DNA of 64,000 bases from Nocardia brevicatena NBRC 12119 (GCF_000308495.1 NZ_BAFU01000066.1:1-64000); one strand, 5' to 3'; counted from the stretch's first letter, positions 28,367 to 41,598 are shown. The notes: generated by a model not told the origin, from the letters alone. A program made the numbers and translations.

Positions 28367-29581
28367 TCACGGGTGGACCGACGGCACCCGGGCCCGCACC
28401 TCGAATCCGCCGTCGGCGCGCGGCCCGGCCGTGACGTCCCCACCGACCGCGCGAGCACGGGTCCGCATACCCGCCAGGCCGTGGCCCTCGGCGCCGCTCG
28501 CCGGGACGGGCGTGACAGCGGCCTCGTTGACGACCACCAGTTCGACGTCAGGACCGCAGGTGATCCGTGCTCGTACCACCGCACCGGGCGCGTGCCGGGC
28601 GGCATTCGACAACGCTTCCTGCGCAATCCGATACAGCGCGAGACCCGCCGCATCCGGTACGGCATCGAGCGCACCGTCTATCGTCCAGGTGATCTCCATC
28701 CCGGCGCGCTCGGCCCCGGTGAACAGCGAGACCACATCGGCCGCGGTGGGCGTGGGCGTCCGCTCGGCGACCTGTCCGTCGCTGCGCAGCACTCCGAGCA
28801 GACCACGAACCTCGTTCAGCGCTTCCCGAGCGTTGGCGCCGATGGATTCGAATTCCGCCCGCACCTGCGGGGTGACTCCCTCTATCCGATACGCCGCGGT
28901 CTGCGCCTGCACCACCGCCAACGACATCCGATGGGCCACCACGTCATGCAGGTCGCGCGCGATTCGCGCCTTCTCCTCGAGGACGGCGCGCCGGGCCCGC
29001 TCCAATTCGGTGACCTCTTCCTGCCGGGCCAGTTCCCGGCGAGCGAGCACCACCCAGCGGATGAGCAGCGCCACGAACACCACACTGCCCAGGGATATCG
29101 GCCACATCCACAGTGGAGTGTCCGTGACGGGAGACACTTCGGCGGCCAGCAGCAATGAGGTGGCACCCCATACCACCCCGACCATGGGCAGCGGCACCCG
29201 TAGCGCGACCGCGAACAGCAGGAAGTTCAGGGCGACGATGTGCACCACTTGGAAGGGGATCTCGTGGTCGGGGCGATTCGGCAAGAGCAGCGCGAAGACC
29301 AGCGCCGATCCGGCCGAGATCGCCCAGCCGAGTGTGGCGTTCGTCCGTATCAGAAGTACCGGCAGTGCCGCGAAGGCGGCGACGAACGGCTGGGCCACCG
29401 CGGGCACGGCATGGGTGATGTGCAGGGTCGGCCAGGCCACCGCGAACAGCACCAGCGCCAGCAGGACGACGGCCAGGTCGAGGAGACGTCCCGCTCGGAC
29501 TCGGGCGAGGCGGTTCCGGTGGGGGGGCGCGCCGGGATCCTCGAGCCCGGTGGGCATATCGGTGGCGCTCGCGTCGGTCAT
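28367..29581 (-). CDS. NarL-type membrane histidine kinase (module B)
   Basis: 404 residues. Five or six membrane helices in the first about 165 residues, then HisKA_3 with phospho-His in RIARDLHDVVAHRMSL and HATPase_c with QEALSNAARHAPG and GHGLAGMRTRARAVGG. First gene of the HK-RR-STPK module B on the minus strand, 164 bases from the divergent phospholipase-like gene. Same architecture as HK A but with a shorter N-terminus. Confidence 0.94.
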   Translation of the reverse strand: MTDASATDMPTGLEDPGAPPHRNRLARVRAGRLLDLAVVLLALVLFAVAWPTLHITHAVPAVAQPFVAAFAALPVLLIRTNATLGWAISAGSALVFALLLPNRPDHEIPFQVVHIVALNFLLFAVALRVPLPMVGVVWGATSLLLAAEVSPVTDTPLWMWPISLGSVVFVALLIRWVVLARRELARQEEVTELERARRAVLEEKARIARDLHDVVAHRMSLAVVQAQTAAYRIEGVTPQVRAEFESIGANAREALNEVRGLLGVLRSDGQVAERTPTPTAADVVSLFTGAERAGMEITWTIDGALDAVPDAAGLALYRIAQEALSNAARHAPGAVVRARITCGPDVELVVVNEAAVTPVPASGAEGHGLAGMRTRARAVGGDVTAGPRADGGFEVRARVPSVHP

Positions 29582-29745
29582 ACCCTCGATGCTAGGAAAC
29601 GGCCGGCGGCCCGGCTTCGTACCAGCGAGTGACTTCCACCCCCTACCGGGGAGGTAGTCCCGGCCGTGGCCGCTCCTCGAACGGGTATGGGGAAGGCCCC
29701 CGGCGGTAGGACGATGCGCGGCGCGGCCCCCTAAGGTGGGCCCTC

Positions 29746-30474
29746 ATGATCTCTGCGAGCAGTCGCCCCCGATGTCCGGCTCCGCGGTCCGCGGCCTTCA
29801 CCGCCGCCACCCTCTCCTCTCTGGTGACCATGGCCGTTCTGGCTCCCACCGCCGACGCGATAAGCCCCGATACTGGGCCCGTGACGCCGCTCGATGCCGC
29901 GGTGGTCGAGTTGACCTCGGGCGGACCGGGCTCGGAGACCGCGATTCCGGCCGATTTCGTGGAGCTCATCGGTTATCGACCCGCCACCATGGACGGCCTG
30001 CTGGTCGCACCGAACGGCGCCTGCTCCTCGCCCGTGTCGCTGCCGCCGGAATTCGATACCCCGTGTAAGGCACACGATCTCGGCTACGATTTGCTCCGCT
30101 ACGCGGCTCGTCGGGGTGTTCCGCTGGGCCCTTGGGCCCGTCAGGCTCTCGATCAGGCGCTCGATCTCCGTATGCACGCCGCGTGCGCCACGCGGACGGA
30201 TCCGCTGCTGCGCGCCCAGTGCGATACCGTGGCCGAGATCGCCGCCACGGCCGTAGAGCTCAATTCCCGCCGCCAGGAATATGGTGTGCCGGTGGAGGAG
30301 ACCCTGGTCAGCGCCGCTACGGCGGATACCCCGACCCGCCCGTGGCTGTGGCGCGCGGCGGCCTTCGCCGTCGCCACGATCGTGGCGTGCGGAATGATGC
30401 TGCGCCGCCGCCGCACCCCGGCTCCCCTGGTCGAGGCCCCGCCCCGGGCTCTGCACGAGTTGACCCACCTCTGA
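29746..30474 (+). CDS. Membrane-anchored prokaryotic phospholipase A2-like protein
   Basis: 242 residues. Signal peptide (hydrophobic core AAFTAATLSSLVTMAVLA, probable cleavage near residue 38). The segment NGACSSP...FDTPCKAHDLGYDLL (about 90-116) matches the bacterial/fungal secreted phospholipase A2 core: Cys93 and Cys107 could form the conserved disulfide, His110-Asp111 is the catalytic pair, and Tyr114 follows. Two further Cys lie in the next helix region. Unlike Streptomyces PLA2, it adds a C-terminal membrane helix (about 200-218) and a basic cytoplasmic tail. Calcium-dependent lipid hydrolysis outside the cell is inferred. Divergent from HK module B. Confidence 0.72.
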   Translation: MISASSRPRCPAPRSAAFTAATLSSLVTMAVLAPTADAISPDTGPVTPLDAAVVELTSGGPGSETAIPADFVELIGYRPATMDGLLVAPNGACSSPVSLPPEFDTPCKAHDLGYDLLRYAARRGVPLGPWARQALDQALDLRMHAACATRTDPLLRAQCDTVAEIAATAVELNSRRQEYGVPVEETLVSAATADTPTRPWLWRAAAFAVATIVACGMMLRRRRTPAPLVEAPPRALHELTHL

Positions 30475-30494
30475 AACACGTTCTAGTTTGGGGT

Positions 30495-30938
30495 GTGCTT
30501 GTTGTGGACAACGTGATCGAGGTGGACGCGCCCGCCGAGGTGGTGTGGTCGGTGCTCACTGATATGGACGAATACGGCGAGTGGAATCCGTTCATCAGCC
30601 GCTGCAGATCGACCCTCGAGGTCGGCGCACCGATCGATATGGTCGTCCGGCAGCTCACGCCGCGCCCCATCCGCATGCGGGAATACATCCGCAGCCATAC
30701 TCCCGGCAGGGAATTCAGCTACGCGATGAAACCGATCCCGCTCGGTGCGCTGCGCAGCCTGCGGTCGCACACCGTGATCCCGCTCGACGCCGGTCGCACC
30801 CGCTACGAATCCCATTTCGAACTCGCGGGCCGGCTGTCACCACTGGTCGGACTGTTGTTCGGGCGCGGTTTCCGACGTGGATTCCCCGGGATGACCACCG
30901 GCGTCGCCCGCCGGGCCGAACATCTCCACACAGGGTAA
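30495..30938 (+). CDS. SRPBCC (START/Bet v1-like) family protein
   Basis: 147 residues from GTG 30495 (MLVVDNVIEVDAPAEVVWSV). The family start, I-E-V-x-A-P-x-x-V-W-x-x-L-x-D, then YGEWNPFISRCRSTLEVGAP and a C-terminal amphipathic helix (VGLLFGRGFRRGFPGMTTGV). It forms a hydrophobic-ligand cavity; ligand unknown. 20 bases after the phospholipase-like gene, so probably the same transcript, which would suggest a lipid-related role. Confidence 0.85.
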   Translation: MLVVDNVIEVDAPAEVVWSVLTDMDEYGEWNPFISRCRSTLEVGAPIDMVVRQLTPRPIRMREYIRSHTPGREFSYAMKPIPLGALRSLRSHTVIPLDAGRTRYESHFELAGRLSPLVGLLFGRGFRRGFPGMTTGVARRAEHLHTG

Positions 30939-30999
30939 CCCTCCCGCCTCCCGGTGACGGTCGCGGAGACCACCACCGGGAGGCGGCGCGCTCGGATGG

Positions 31000-32472
31000 T
31001 CAGGCGATGTCCCCGCGCGCGGCCTCGTACGCGGCACCCACCCGGTACAGCCGATCATCGGCCAGGGCCGGCGCCATGATCTGCAGACCGACCGGCATAC
31101 CGTCGTCCTTGCTCAGCCCCGACGGCACCGACATGGCGGGATGGCCGGCCAGGTTGGTCGGCAGGGTGCACAGGTCCGACAGATACATGGCCAGCGGGTC
31201 GTCGACCTTCTCGCCCAGCTTCCACGGCGTGAAAGGACTGGTCGGCGAGACCAGCACATCGACCTGCTCGTAGGCGGCGGCGAAATCACGGGCGATGAGG
31301 GTACGCACCTTCAGCGCCTGCCCGTAATAGGCGTCGTAGTATCCGGCCGACAGGGCATAGGTACCGAGCATGATGCGCCGCTTGACTTCCGGACCGAACC
31401 CGGCGGCCCGCGTGGCGGCCATCACTTGTTCGGCACTGCGGGTGCCGTCGTCGCCGACACGCAGGCCGTAGCGCATGGCGTCGAACCGGGCCAGGTTGGA
31501 TGACACCTCGCTCGGCATCACCAGGTAGTACGAGGACAGCGCGTATTCGAAGTGCGGGCACGACACCTCGATCACCTCGGCGCCCAGTTCCTTCAGCACC
31601 CCGACCGCGGCGTCGAAGGACGCCAGCACCCCGGGCTGGTAGCTGTCGGAGTGCAGTTCCTTCACCACGCCGATCCGCATGCCACGCAGATCACCGGCGG
31701 CTCCCTCGCGGGCGGCGGCGACCACCGGGGCGACCGGTACGTCGCGGGAGGTGGAGTCGCGCGGATCGTATCCGGCGATCACCTCGTGCAGCAGCGCCGT
31801 GTCGAGCACCGTACGCCCGCACGGACCGCCCTGGTCCAGCGACGAGGCGCAGGCGACGAGACCGTATCGGGACACCGTCCCGTAGGTGGGCTTGGTGCCG
31901 ACGGTCGCGGTCATCGCGGCGGGCTGGCGGATGGAGCCGCCGGTATCGGTGCCGATGGCCAGCGGTGCCTGATACGAGGCCAGCGCCGCCGATGAACCGC
32001 CGCCGGAGCCGCCGGGGACGCGGCCGGTATCCCACGGGTTCCTGGTCGGACCGTAGGCGGAGTTCTCGGTGGACGAGCCCATGGCGAACTCGTCCATATT
32101 GGTCTTCCCGAGAATCGGGATACCCGCCGCGCGCAGCCGCTGGGTCAGGGTCGCGTCGTACGGCGACACCCAGCCCTCGAGGATTTTCGAGGCACAGGTG
32201 GTCGGCATATCGGTGGTGGTGAACACGTCCTTGAGCGCCAGCGGCACCCCGGCCAGCGGCGAGACGGGCGCGTCGGCCTCGGCGATCACGGCATCGACCT
32301 GCGCCGCGGACGCCAGTGCCTGCTCCTCGGCCACATGCAGAAACGCGTGGTATTCGCCGTCCACCTCGGCGATCCGGTCCAGATGCGCCCGGGTGACCTC
32401 CACCGAGGTGACCTCGCGGGCGTGGATCTTCACCGCCAGTTCGGCGGCGCTCAGCCTGGTCAGCTCACTCAT
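31000..32472 (-). CDS. gatA: Aspartyl/glutamyl-tRNA(Asn/Gln) amidotransferase subunit A
   Basis: Glutaminase subunit of GatCAB. 490 residues. The amidase-signature Ser-cisSer-Lys triad is visible: Lys in [18 protein letters not shown], Ser in [14 protein letters not shown] and nucleophile Ser in [14 protein letters not shown]. It releases ammonia from glutamine and passes it to GatB. Follows gatC by 73 bases. ATG 32472 ([13 protein letters not shown]) with ggagagcacagt upstream. Confidence 0.98.
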   Translation of the reverse strand: MSELTRLSAAELAVKIHAREVTSVEVTRAHLDRIAEVDGEYHAFLHVAEEQALASAAQVDAVIAEADAPVSPLAGVPLALKDVFTTTDMPTTCASKILEGWVSPYDATLTQRLRAAGIPILGKTNMDEFAMGSSTENSAYGPTRNPWDTGRVPGGSGGGSSAALASYQAPLAIGTDTGGSIRQPAAMTATVGTKPTYGTVSRYGLVACASSLDQGGPCGRTVLDTALLHEVIAGYDPRDSTSRDVPVAPVVAAAREGAAGDLRGMRIGVVKELHSDSYQPGVLASFDAAVGVLKELGAEVIEVSCPHFEYALSSYYLVMPSEVSSNLARFDAMRYGLRVGDDGTRSAEQVMAATRAAGFGPEVKRRIMLGTYALSAGYYDAYYGQALKVRTLIARDFAAAYEQVDVLVSPTSPFTPWKLGEKVDDPLAMYLSDLCTLPTNLAGHPAMSVPSGLSKDDGMPVGLQIMAPALADDRLYRVGAAYEAARGDIA

Positions 32473-32545
32473 ACTGTGCTCTCCTTCGGCATGCGCGGGC
32501 GCCCTCCGTGGTCACGCTGCGCTACCTCCTCCGTGCGCTGACCGC

Positions 32546-32845
32546 TCATTCCGGCTCCCCCAGGATCTGCGGGACGACGAACCGCTGCTCTTCCACCGCG
32601 GGCGCGGCGGCGAGCGCCTCGTGCGGGGTGAGACCGGGTGTCACCACATCCGGGCGGGTCACGTTGGTCTCCGGATCCGGCGAGGCGGTGGCGGGCACAT
32701 CGGCGGCCGCGACTTCGGAAATGGTCCGAACATGGCTGAGGATCGAATCCAGCTGACCGGCGAACTGATCCAGTTCGGCATCGGTCAGGGCGAGCCTGGA
32801 CAGCCGGGCGAGGTGTGCTACCTCGTCGCGGGAGATGGCGGTCAC
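32546..32845 (-). CDS. gatC: Aspartyl/glutamyl-tRNA(Asn/Gln) amidotransferase subunit C
   Basis: 99 residues, the normal length, from GTG 32845 with gaaagggg upstream. The GatC pattern [22 protein letters not shown] with [20 protein letters not shown] and the C-terminal [12 protein letters not shown] is clear. It wraps GatA to GatB and stabilises the complex. The longest frame begins 60 bases earlier but that part is not GatC-like. Divergent from the ACT-domain gene. Confidence 0.96.
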   Translation of the reverse strand: MTAISRDEVAHLARLSRLALTDAELDQFAGQLDSILSHVRTISEVAAADVPATASPDPETNVTRPDVVTPGLTPHEALAAAPAVEEQRFVVPQILGEPE

Positions 32846-33182
32846 CGCGAACCCCTTTCGGCTAGTGCGTATGTTTGATTGTCTCGACTGCGAATGGACA
32901 GGCACAGCACAGCCTAATAGGCACTGCCCGAAGGCCGACCCGCCACCGTCGCGCTCGGGCGAAGCGCAGGTGGAGCCGGATCGGTCTCATCGACGGAGGC
33001 CGGCGCACCCGCAGCCCACACGGCCGCGGGTGCGCCCGTTCCGGTCACCCGGGACCCGCCCATGACACCCCGTCGGACCATTCATCCGACTTTTTGACTC
33101 GATAACCGGACGCAATGGGTGTAAGGATTGTCAGACCGGGTACTCGTGGAGGACCTCGGCCGTATATGAAAGGGATACGCAC
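32846..33182. other. Divergent intergenic region between gatC and the ACT-domain gene
   Basis: 337 bases. It must hold the gatCA promoter and that of the gene at 33183. A less GC-rich stretch lies at 33075-33140 (ttttgactcgataaccgg). No gene or convincing structure seen. Confidence 0.5.
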
Positions 33183-33833
33183 GTGTCATACCTGCTCCGC
33201 GTGCAACTTCCGGATCGTCCGGGAAGCCTCGGTGCGCTAGCGGTCGCCCTCGGCTCGGTCGGCGCGGACATCCTCTCGTTGGACGTGGTGGAACGCGGCG
33301 CGGGCTTCGCGGTGGACGATCTGGTCGTCGAAGTGGCCCCGAACGCACTCCCCGATACGCTCATCACCGCCGCCGAATCGCTCACCGATGTTCGGGTCGA
33401 CTCGATCCGACCATATTCCGGGATCCTCGACACCCACCGGGAGCTGGAGCTGATCGACCAGGTCGCCGGCGCCCGGGACGACCGGCTCCAGGTGCTGGTG
33501 GACGGTGTCCCGCGGGTACTGCGAGTCGGCTGGAGCACCGTACTGGATATGGGCCCGCAAGGCGGCTACCGCGTGGTCGGCAGCCAGAGCGCGCCGCAGA
33601 CCCAGGCGGCGACGACACCGTGGATGCCGTTGGAGAAACCCACCGTCCTCGACCCCGAGGGCGACTGGGTACCCACGATCTGGCGGGATATGGACACCAA
33701 GCTGGCGGCGGCCCCCCTGGGCGACTCCGGTAAGACGCTGCTGCTGGGACGTCCGGGCGGGCCGGATTTCCGCCCGTCGGAGGTCGCGCGCCTCGGCTAC
33801 CTGGCCGGGATCGTCGCCACCGTCCTCGGCTGA
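33183..33833 (+). CDS. ACT domain-containing protein (Rv3013-like)
   Basis: 216 residues from GTG 33183. N-terminal ACT domain (SYLLRVQLPDRPGSLGALAV, about 1-75) of the amino-acid-sensing type, then a conserved C-terminal region with DRLQVLVDGVPRVLRVGWST and FRPSEVARLGYLAGIVATVLG. The same protein sits beside gatC in M. tuberculosis (Rv3013). Function unknown; probably senses an amino acid. Confidence 0.85.
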   Translation: MSYLLRVQLPDRPGSLGALAVALGSVGADILSLDVVERGAGFAVDDLVVEVAPNALPDTLITAAESLTDVRVDSIRPYSGILDTHRELELIDQVAGARDDRLQVLVDGVPRVLRVGWSTVLDMGPQGGYRVVGSQSAPQTQAATTPWMPLEKPTVLDPEGDWVPTIWRDMDTKLAAAPLGDSGKTLLLGRPGGPDFRPSEVARLGYLAGIVATVLG

Positions 33834-33874
33834 GCGACGCCACATCCGCACGGCTGCCGCCGACCCGAACCGGT

Positions 33875-34228
33875 TCAACTGCCGAGGCTTCCCGTTTCGG
33901 GCCGGGCGATCTGCCACTTCTGCGGTTTACCCGGCGGATAGACGACGGTGAGGGTATCGCCGATGGACGGCCATTCGTGCACCTCCCGGACAAACCGTCC
34001 GTAGACCACTGTGCCCGGCTCCGTGGGACCGGTGAGATTACCGGTGACGGTCACGAACTGCTCCCCCACCGCATCCGGGCGCGGACTGACCCCGGTGAGG
34101 TAGAGCGTTCCGACCTCCGCCTGCTCCGGTATCCGCGTTCCACGCCGCCCGCGCAGTACCAGCGCGAGCATCCCCACCAGGGCGCCCACCATGATCACGA
34201 GCATCGCAACCTCGAACACTCTGTCCAT
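33875..34228 (-). CDS. Small membrane-anchored protein of unknown function
   Basis: 117 residues from ATG 34228 (MDRVFEVAMLVIMVGALVGM). One N-terminal membrane helix followed by a basic stop-transfer stretch (RGRRGTR), then a small beta-rich domain of about 85 residues (GTLYLTGVSPRPD, VTVTGNLTGPTEPGTVVYGR, DTLTVVYPPGKPQKWQIA). It looks like an OB- or SH3-like fold on the cytoplasmic side. Family not recognised. Convergent with the ACT-domain gene (41 bases between stops). Confidence 0.65.
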   Translation of the reverse strand: MDRVFEVAMLVIMVGALVGMLALVLRGRRGTRIPEQAEVGTLYLTGVSPRPDAVGEQFVTVTGNLTGPTEPGTVVYGRFVREVHEWPSIGDTLTVVYPPGKPQKWQIARPETGSLGS

Positions 34229-34351
34229 GCTAGGCGCGCCCGCGCCCACACTCCGTCGGGCGCGGGGCCGATGACGGATCGCCGGTGAAACCGCGCCGGA
34301 CGGCGGACCCGTCACGATCGGCCCCGCCCGCCGGATGCCCGGACCGACCGG

Positions 34352-35596
34352 TCAACGGACATCGATGGTGCTGGTGCCGTGCTCGGTGCGGCGGATCTGC
34401 CAGACCGCCGAGCGGGTGCGCTGGGAGCGTCCGTTACCGCGGTCGATGAGCGACCGCTCGCCGGTAGTGTAGATCAGCTGCGCACCACGGGTGTTGGTCT
34501 CCGGGTTCTGGAACAGCTGCACCAGCCGATCGGTTTCCTCCACTGTCAGATGTGTACCGATATCGTCGACCGCGAGCACGCGGCCGGTGTCCAGCGCGTC
34601 GAGCAGGACCGGTAGCAGCCGTAGCAATGCCAAGGTCGCGGTGGATTCCTCGGCAATGGTGAAGACCGGGTCGACACCGTCGTGCACCAAGCGCAGACCT
34701 ACACCGTGCCGGGCCACCATGCGCGTGTACAGGGCGTCGCGGGCATTGCGCATATTGGCCAGTTCCCGCTCCAGCGCCACCGGGGTGACCCCACTGTCCT
34801 GTTCCAGTCGCTGTGCGTAGGCGGGCGAGGCGGCGCACCGTTCGATATGCTCGGCCAACCCGGCGATATCGGTGTCGAGTTCGCTCAGGTACTCGGCGTA
34901 GCCGGGATCGTTCTGGGCGATGAGCAGGTCGGTGATACCCAGATCGGCCGTCTGCAGCAGGGTGAGCAGCCGGGCGGCGTTTTCGGTCGACCGGGACAGG
35001 TGTGCGCCGAGCCGCAGCTCCACCGCGGCCGGATCGGTACCGCCGTGCACCACCTCGAGCATGGTGTCGAACCACCGATACGCCGGTACCAGCGCTTCGG
35101 CGTACATCTGTCCGGCCAGACCGAGCAGCAGGGCATTGGGCCGCACCAGCGGCATGAGCGCGGTGATGCCGTAGCGGGCCGCCTCGAACATCGGGCCCAC
35201 CCGGATCTGTCCGGCCAACCGTTCGAAGACGATCCGCTTACGCGAGCGCGGATGGCTGTACAGCCATTCCGCGGCCACCTCGGCGGCCGCCAACCGGAAT
35301 CCGTAGGTGTAGGGGCAGTCCTCCGCCATGAAGACGGCCTCGAATTCGGTGGGCCGGTCCGCGTGCCCGAGATGTGGGCTGCGGACCGGCCCGGCATAGG
35401 GGTCCCATCCGGCCACCGAATTCAGTACCGCATCACGCATCTGCGCCAGCGCGTCGATCAGGTTCGACTTCCCCGCGGCCGGACCACCGTGAACCGCCGT
35501 CACCGGTACCGCCACCGGACCGTTGCCGCGGACCGACCGCAACTCCTGAGGTTCGGCCAACGATTTGTGATTGGTCACCCGAAAACTGCGCAGCAT
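34352..35596 (-). CDS. AAA family ATPase (OLD/AAA_15-like)
   Basis: 414 residues from ATG 35596 (MLRSFRVTNHKSLAEPQELR), the typical start of ABC-like recombination/defence ATPases. Walker A is GGPAAGKSNLIDAL (37-50). The middle holds a helical insertion. The Walker B-like segment is RVLAVDDIGTHLTVEE (near 340-354) where relatives have an Asp-Glu and a Leu-His-Pro, and the switch region reads LIYTTGERSLID (about 374-385) where relatives have Thr-Thr-His. So two usual residues (catalytic Glu, switch His) are changed. No nuclease domain is fused. Role unknown; relatives serve in phage defence or DNA repair. Confidence 0.78.
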   Translation of the reverse strand: MLRSFRVTNHKSLAEPQELRSVRGNGPVAVPVTAVHGGPAAGKSNLIDALAQMRDAVLNSVAGWDPYAGPVRSPHLGHADRPTEFEAVFMAEDCPYTYGFRLAAAEVAAEWLYSHPRSRKRIVFERLAGQIRVGPMFEAARYGITALMPLVRPNALLLGLAGQMYAEALVPAYRWFDTMLEVVHGGTDPAAVELRLGAHLSRSTENAARLLTLLQTADLGITDLLIAQNDPGYAEYLSELDTDIAGLAEHIERCAASPAYAQRLEQDSGVTPVALERELANMRNARDALYTRMVARHGVGLRLVHDGVDPVFTIAEESTATLALLRLLPVLLDALDTGRVLAVDDIGTHLTVEETDRLVQLFQNPETNTRGAQLIYTTGERSLIDRGNGRSQRTRSAVWQIRRTEHGTSTIDVR

Positions 35597-35725
35597 GCCG
35601 CCATCCTCCCGCCTCGGCCCCGCCAACCGAAACCCCCGCGCCACCGGCCCGATACTCGGCAGGCCTATACGCCGGCCCCGGCGCCTCCGAATCCCGCACC
35701 TTACCTGGTGGATGCGGTGGAGGCG

Positions 35726-39067
<3,342 letters not shown>

Positions 39068-39071
<4 letters not shown>

Positions 39072-40168
39072 CGCGTCGCACCGGCCGCGACGGTCCGGGA
39101 GGTCGCGGAAATGGTGCCGCTGCCGAGCACCCGGTCCCCGTCGGCATCGAGTGCGTACAGCACCACGGCCTGGCCGCGCGCCACCCCGCTCAACGGTTCC
39201 CGCAACCGCACCGACAGCCCGGCGCCCACCGCCTCGGCGACCGCCGGCGCCGTCCCGCCGTGCGCCCGCACCTGCGCGACACAGTCGAACGGCCCGTCGG
39301 GCGCCCGGCCCGACGTCCACACCGCGCGTTCCGCCTCGACCGTCCACACCCGCAGATCCTGCGCCCGGCCCACCCGCACGGTCCCGGACTCGGGATCGAT
39401 ATCGGTCACATACCGCGGCTTCCCGTCCCCGGCCGGGCCCGGCAGGCCGAGTCCCTTGCGCTGCCCGATCGTGAATCCGTGCACACCCTCGTGCCGTCCC
39501 AGCTCGGTGCCGTCGGCGTCCACGATCGCGCCCGGCCGAATACCGATCTTCGCCCCGAGAAACGCCCGGGTGTCACCGGACGGGATAAAGCAGATGTCGT
39601 GACTGTCCGGCTTGTTCGCCACCGCCAGCCCGCGCTGCGCGGCCTCGTCCCGGATCTGCGGTTTCGGCGTGTCCCCGACCGGGAACATGGCCCGCGACAG
39701 CTGCTCGGCGGTGAGCACCGCCAGCACATACGACTGGTCCTTGTCGGTGTCCACGGCACGGCGCAGCACTCCGTTGTCCAGGCGCGCGTAGTGCCCGGTC
39801 ACCACGGCGTCGAACCCGAGCGCCACCGCCCGGTCCGCCAGCGCCGAGAACTTGATCTTCTCGTTGCACCGCAGACAGGGATTCGGCGTCTCGCCCGCCG
39901 CGTACGACGCGACGAAGTCGTCGATCACGTCCTCTTTGAACCGATCCGCGAAATCCCAGACGTAGAACGGGATTCCGAGCACGTCGGCGGCCCGGCGGGC
40001 ATCCCCGGCGTCCTCCTTGGAGCAGCAGCCGCGCGACCCCGTGCGCAGTGTCCCCGGTGTCGACGACAGTGCCAGATGCACCCCGACAACCTCGTGGCCG
40101 GCGTCGACGGCCCGTGCCGCCGCCACTGCCGAATCAACCCCTCCGCTCATCGCGGCGAGTACTCGCAT
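39068..40168 (-). CDS. mnmA: tRNA-specific 2-thiouridylase
   Basis: Adds sulfur to U34 of tRNAs for Lys, Glu and Gln, using ATP and persulfide sulfur. 366 residues. PP-loop [11 protein letters not shown] at the N-terminus, catalytic Cys in [14 protein letters not shown] and second Cys in [12 protein letters not shown], then GKHxGxx-type region and C-terminal beta barrel. It lies three bases after iscS on the same strand, and IscS is its expected sulfur donor, so the gene pair is a functional unit. Confidence 0.97.
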
Positions 40169-40171
40169 ACG

Positions 40172-41398
40172 CTACGCACCTCCTCTCGCACCGGCCAGAC
40201 CGGCGGCCTTGGCCCGCTCCACCACCTGCGGTAGTACCTCGAGTAGGGCATGCACATCGGACGGTACCGAGGTATGCCCCAGCGAGAACCGCAGCGAGCC
40301 ACGCGCCTGCCGCGGCTCCACACCCATCGCGATCAGCACATGACTGGGCGAGGCCACTCCCGCGGTGCAGGCCGATCCGGTCGAACATTCGATACCCGCA
40401 GCGTCCAGCAGCATGAGCAGCGAATCGCCCTCACAGCCCGGGAACGTGAAATGCGCGTTCCCCGGCAGCCGCCGTTCGCCGGTCGGCCCGTTGAGCACCG
40501 CGTCGGGTATCAGTTCCCGCACACCGGCGATCAGTTCGTCCCGCATGGCCACCAGTTGCGCTGTCCGAGCGGGCATTTCGTGGACGGTCTGACGCAGTGC
40601 CGCAGCCAGCCCCATCGCGGCCGCCACATCGGAGGTTCCCGATCGCAGGTCGCGCTCGTGTCCGCCGCCGTGCAGCAGCGGTACACACGGCACCTGCCGA
40701 CCCAGCAGCAGCACCCCGATTCCGTGCGGCCCGCCGACCTTGTGCCCGGCGAAGCTCGCCGCCGCCAGTCCGCTCGCCGCGAAATCGATCGGTAGCTGCG
40801 CCGCGGACTGAACCGCGTCGCTGTGTATCGGAACGCCGAATTCCCTTGCCACCGCGGCAAGTTCCGCGATCGGCTGAATGGTGCCGATCTCGTTGTTCGC
40901 CCACATCACGGTGACCAGGGCCACCTCGTCGCCGTGTTCGTCGAGCGCCGCCCGCAGCGTCTGCGGCGATACCGTTCCCTCGTCGTCCACGGGCAGCCAG
41001 GTGATCCGCGCGCCCTCGTGCTTCTCCAGCCATTCCACGGCGTCCAGCACCGCGTGGTGTTCGATGGAACCGGCCAGGATGCGGGTGCGTACAGGCTCGG
41101 CGTCGCGCCGGGCCCAGTAGATTCCCTTGACCGCCAGATTGTCGCTCTCGGTCCCACCGGAGGTGAAGATCACCTCCGATGGCCGCGCCCCCAGATCGGC
41201 GGCGATGGACTCGCGCGCCTCCTCCAGCCGCCGCCGCGCCATCCGTCCGGCACCGTGCAGCGAGGAGGCGTTTCCGAGCATTCCGAGCGCAGCCGTCATC
41301 GCCTCGATGGCGGCGGGCAGCATCGGTGTGGTCGCCGCATGATCGAGGTAGACCGTCGTGGGCACACCATTGACCGCACCCGGAAACGCCGACTTCAT
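40172..41398 (-). CDS. iscS: Cysteine desulfurase (IscS/NifS)
   Basis: PLP enzyme taking sulfur from cysteine for tRNA thiolation and Fe-S assembly. 408 residues. [16 protein letters not shown] at the start, the PLP His in [19 protein letters not shown] Lys in [16 protein letters not shown] and catalytic Cys in [18 protein letters not shown]. The short loop around the Cys fits the class II/IscS-like mycobacterial enzyme (Rv3025c). Upstream of mnmA by three bases. Confidence 0.97.
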   Translation of the reverse strand: MKSAFPGAVNGVPTTVYLDHAATTPMLPAAIEAMTAALGMLGNASSLHGAGRMARRRLEEARESIAADLGARPSEVIFTSGGTESDNLAVKGIYWARRDAEPVRTRILAGSIEHHAVLDAVEWLEKHEGARITWLPVDDEGTVSPQTLRAALDEHGDEVALVTVMWANNEIGTIQPIAELAAVAREFGVPIHSDAVQSAAQLPIDFAASGLAAASFAGHKVGGPHGIGVLLLGRQVPCVPLLHGGGHERDLRSGTSDVAAAMGLAAALRQTVHEMPARTAQLVAMRDELIAGVRELIPDAVLNGPTGERRLPGNAHFTFPGCEGDSLLMLLDAAGIECSTGSACTAGVASPSHVLIAMGVEPRQARGSLRFSLGHTSVPSDVHALLEVLPQVVERAKAAGLAGARGGA

Positions 41399-41598
41399 GA
41401 CCAGTCAAGGATAGCCGTCGCCCGCTCGCCGTTATTCCTGCCCACTCCCACCGCCCTCATCACGAGAAATATGGACACCTATTGAATGTGCCATTATTTA
41501 ACGGTACGGTTTTCGGTGTAAGAAGCACGCCGGCGCAGCGCCCTCCGCCCCGGACACTCCGGACCCTCCGGCGGCAACAACCGAACGAGGACCTTCCG

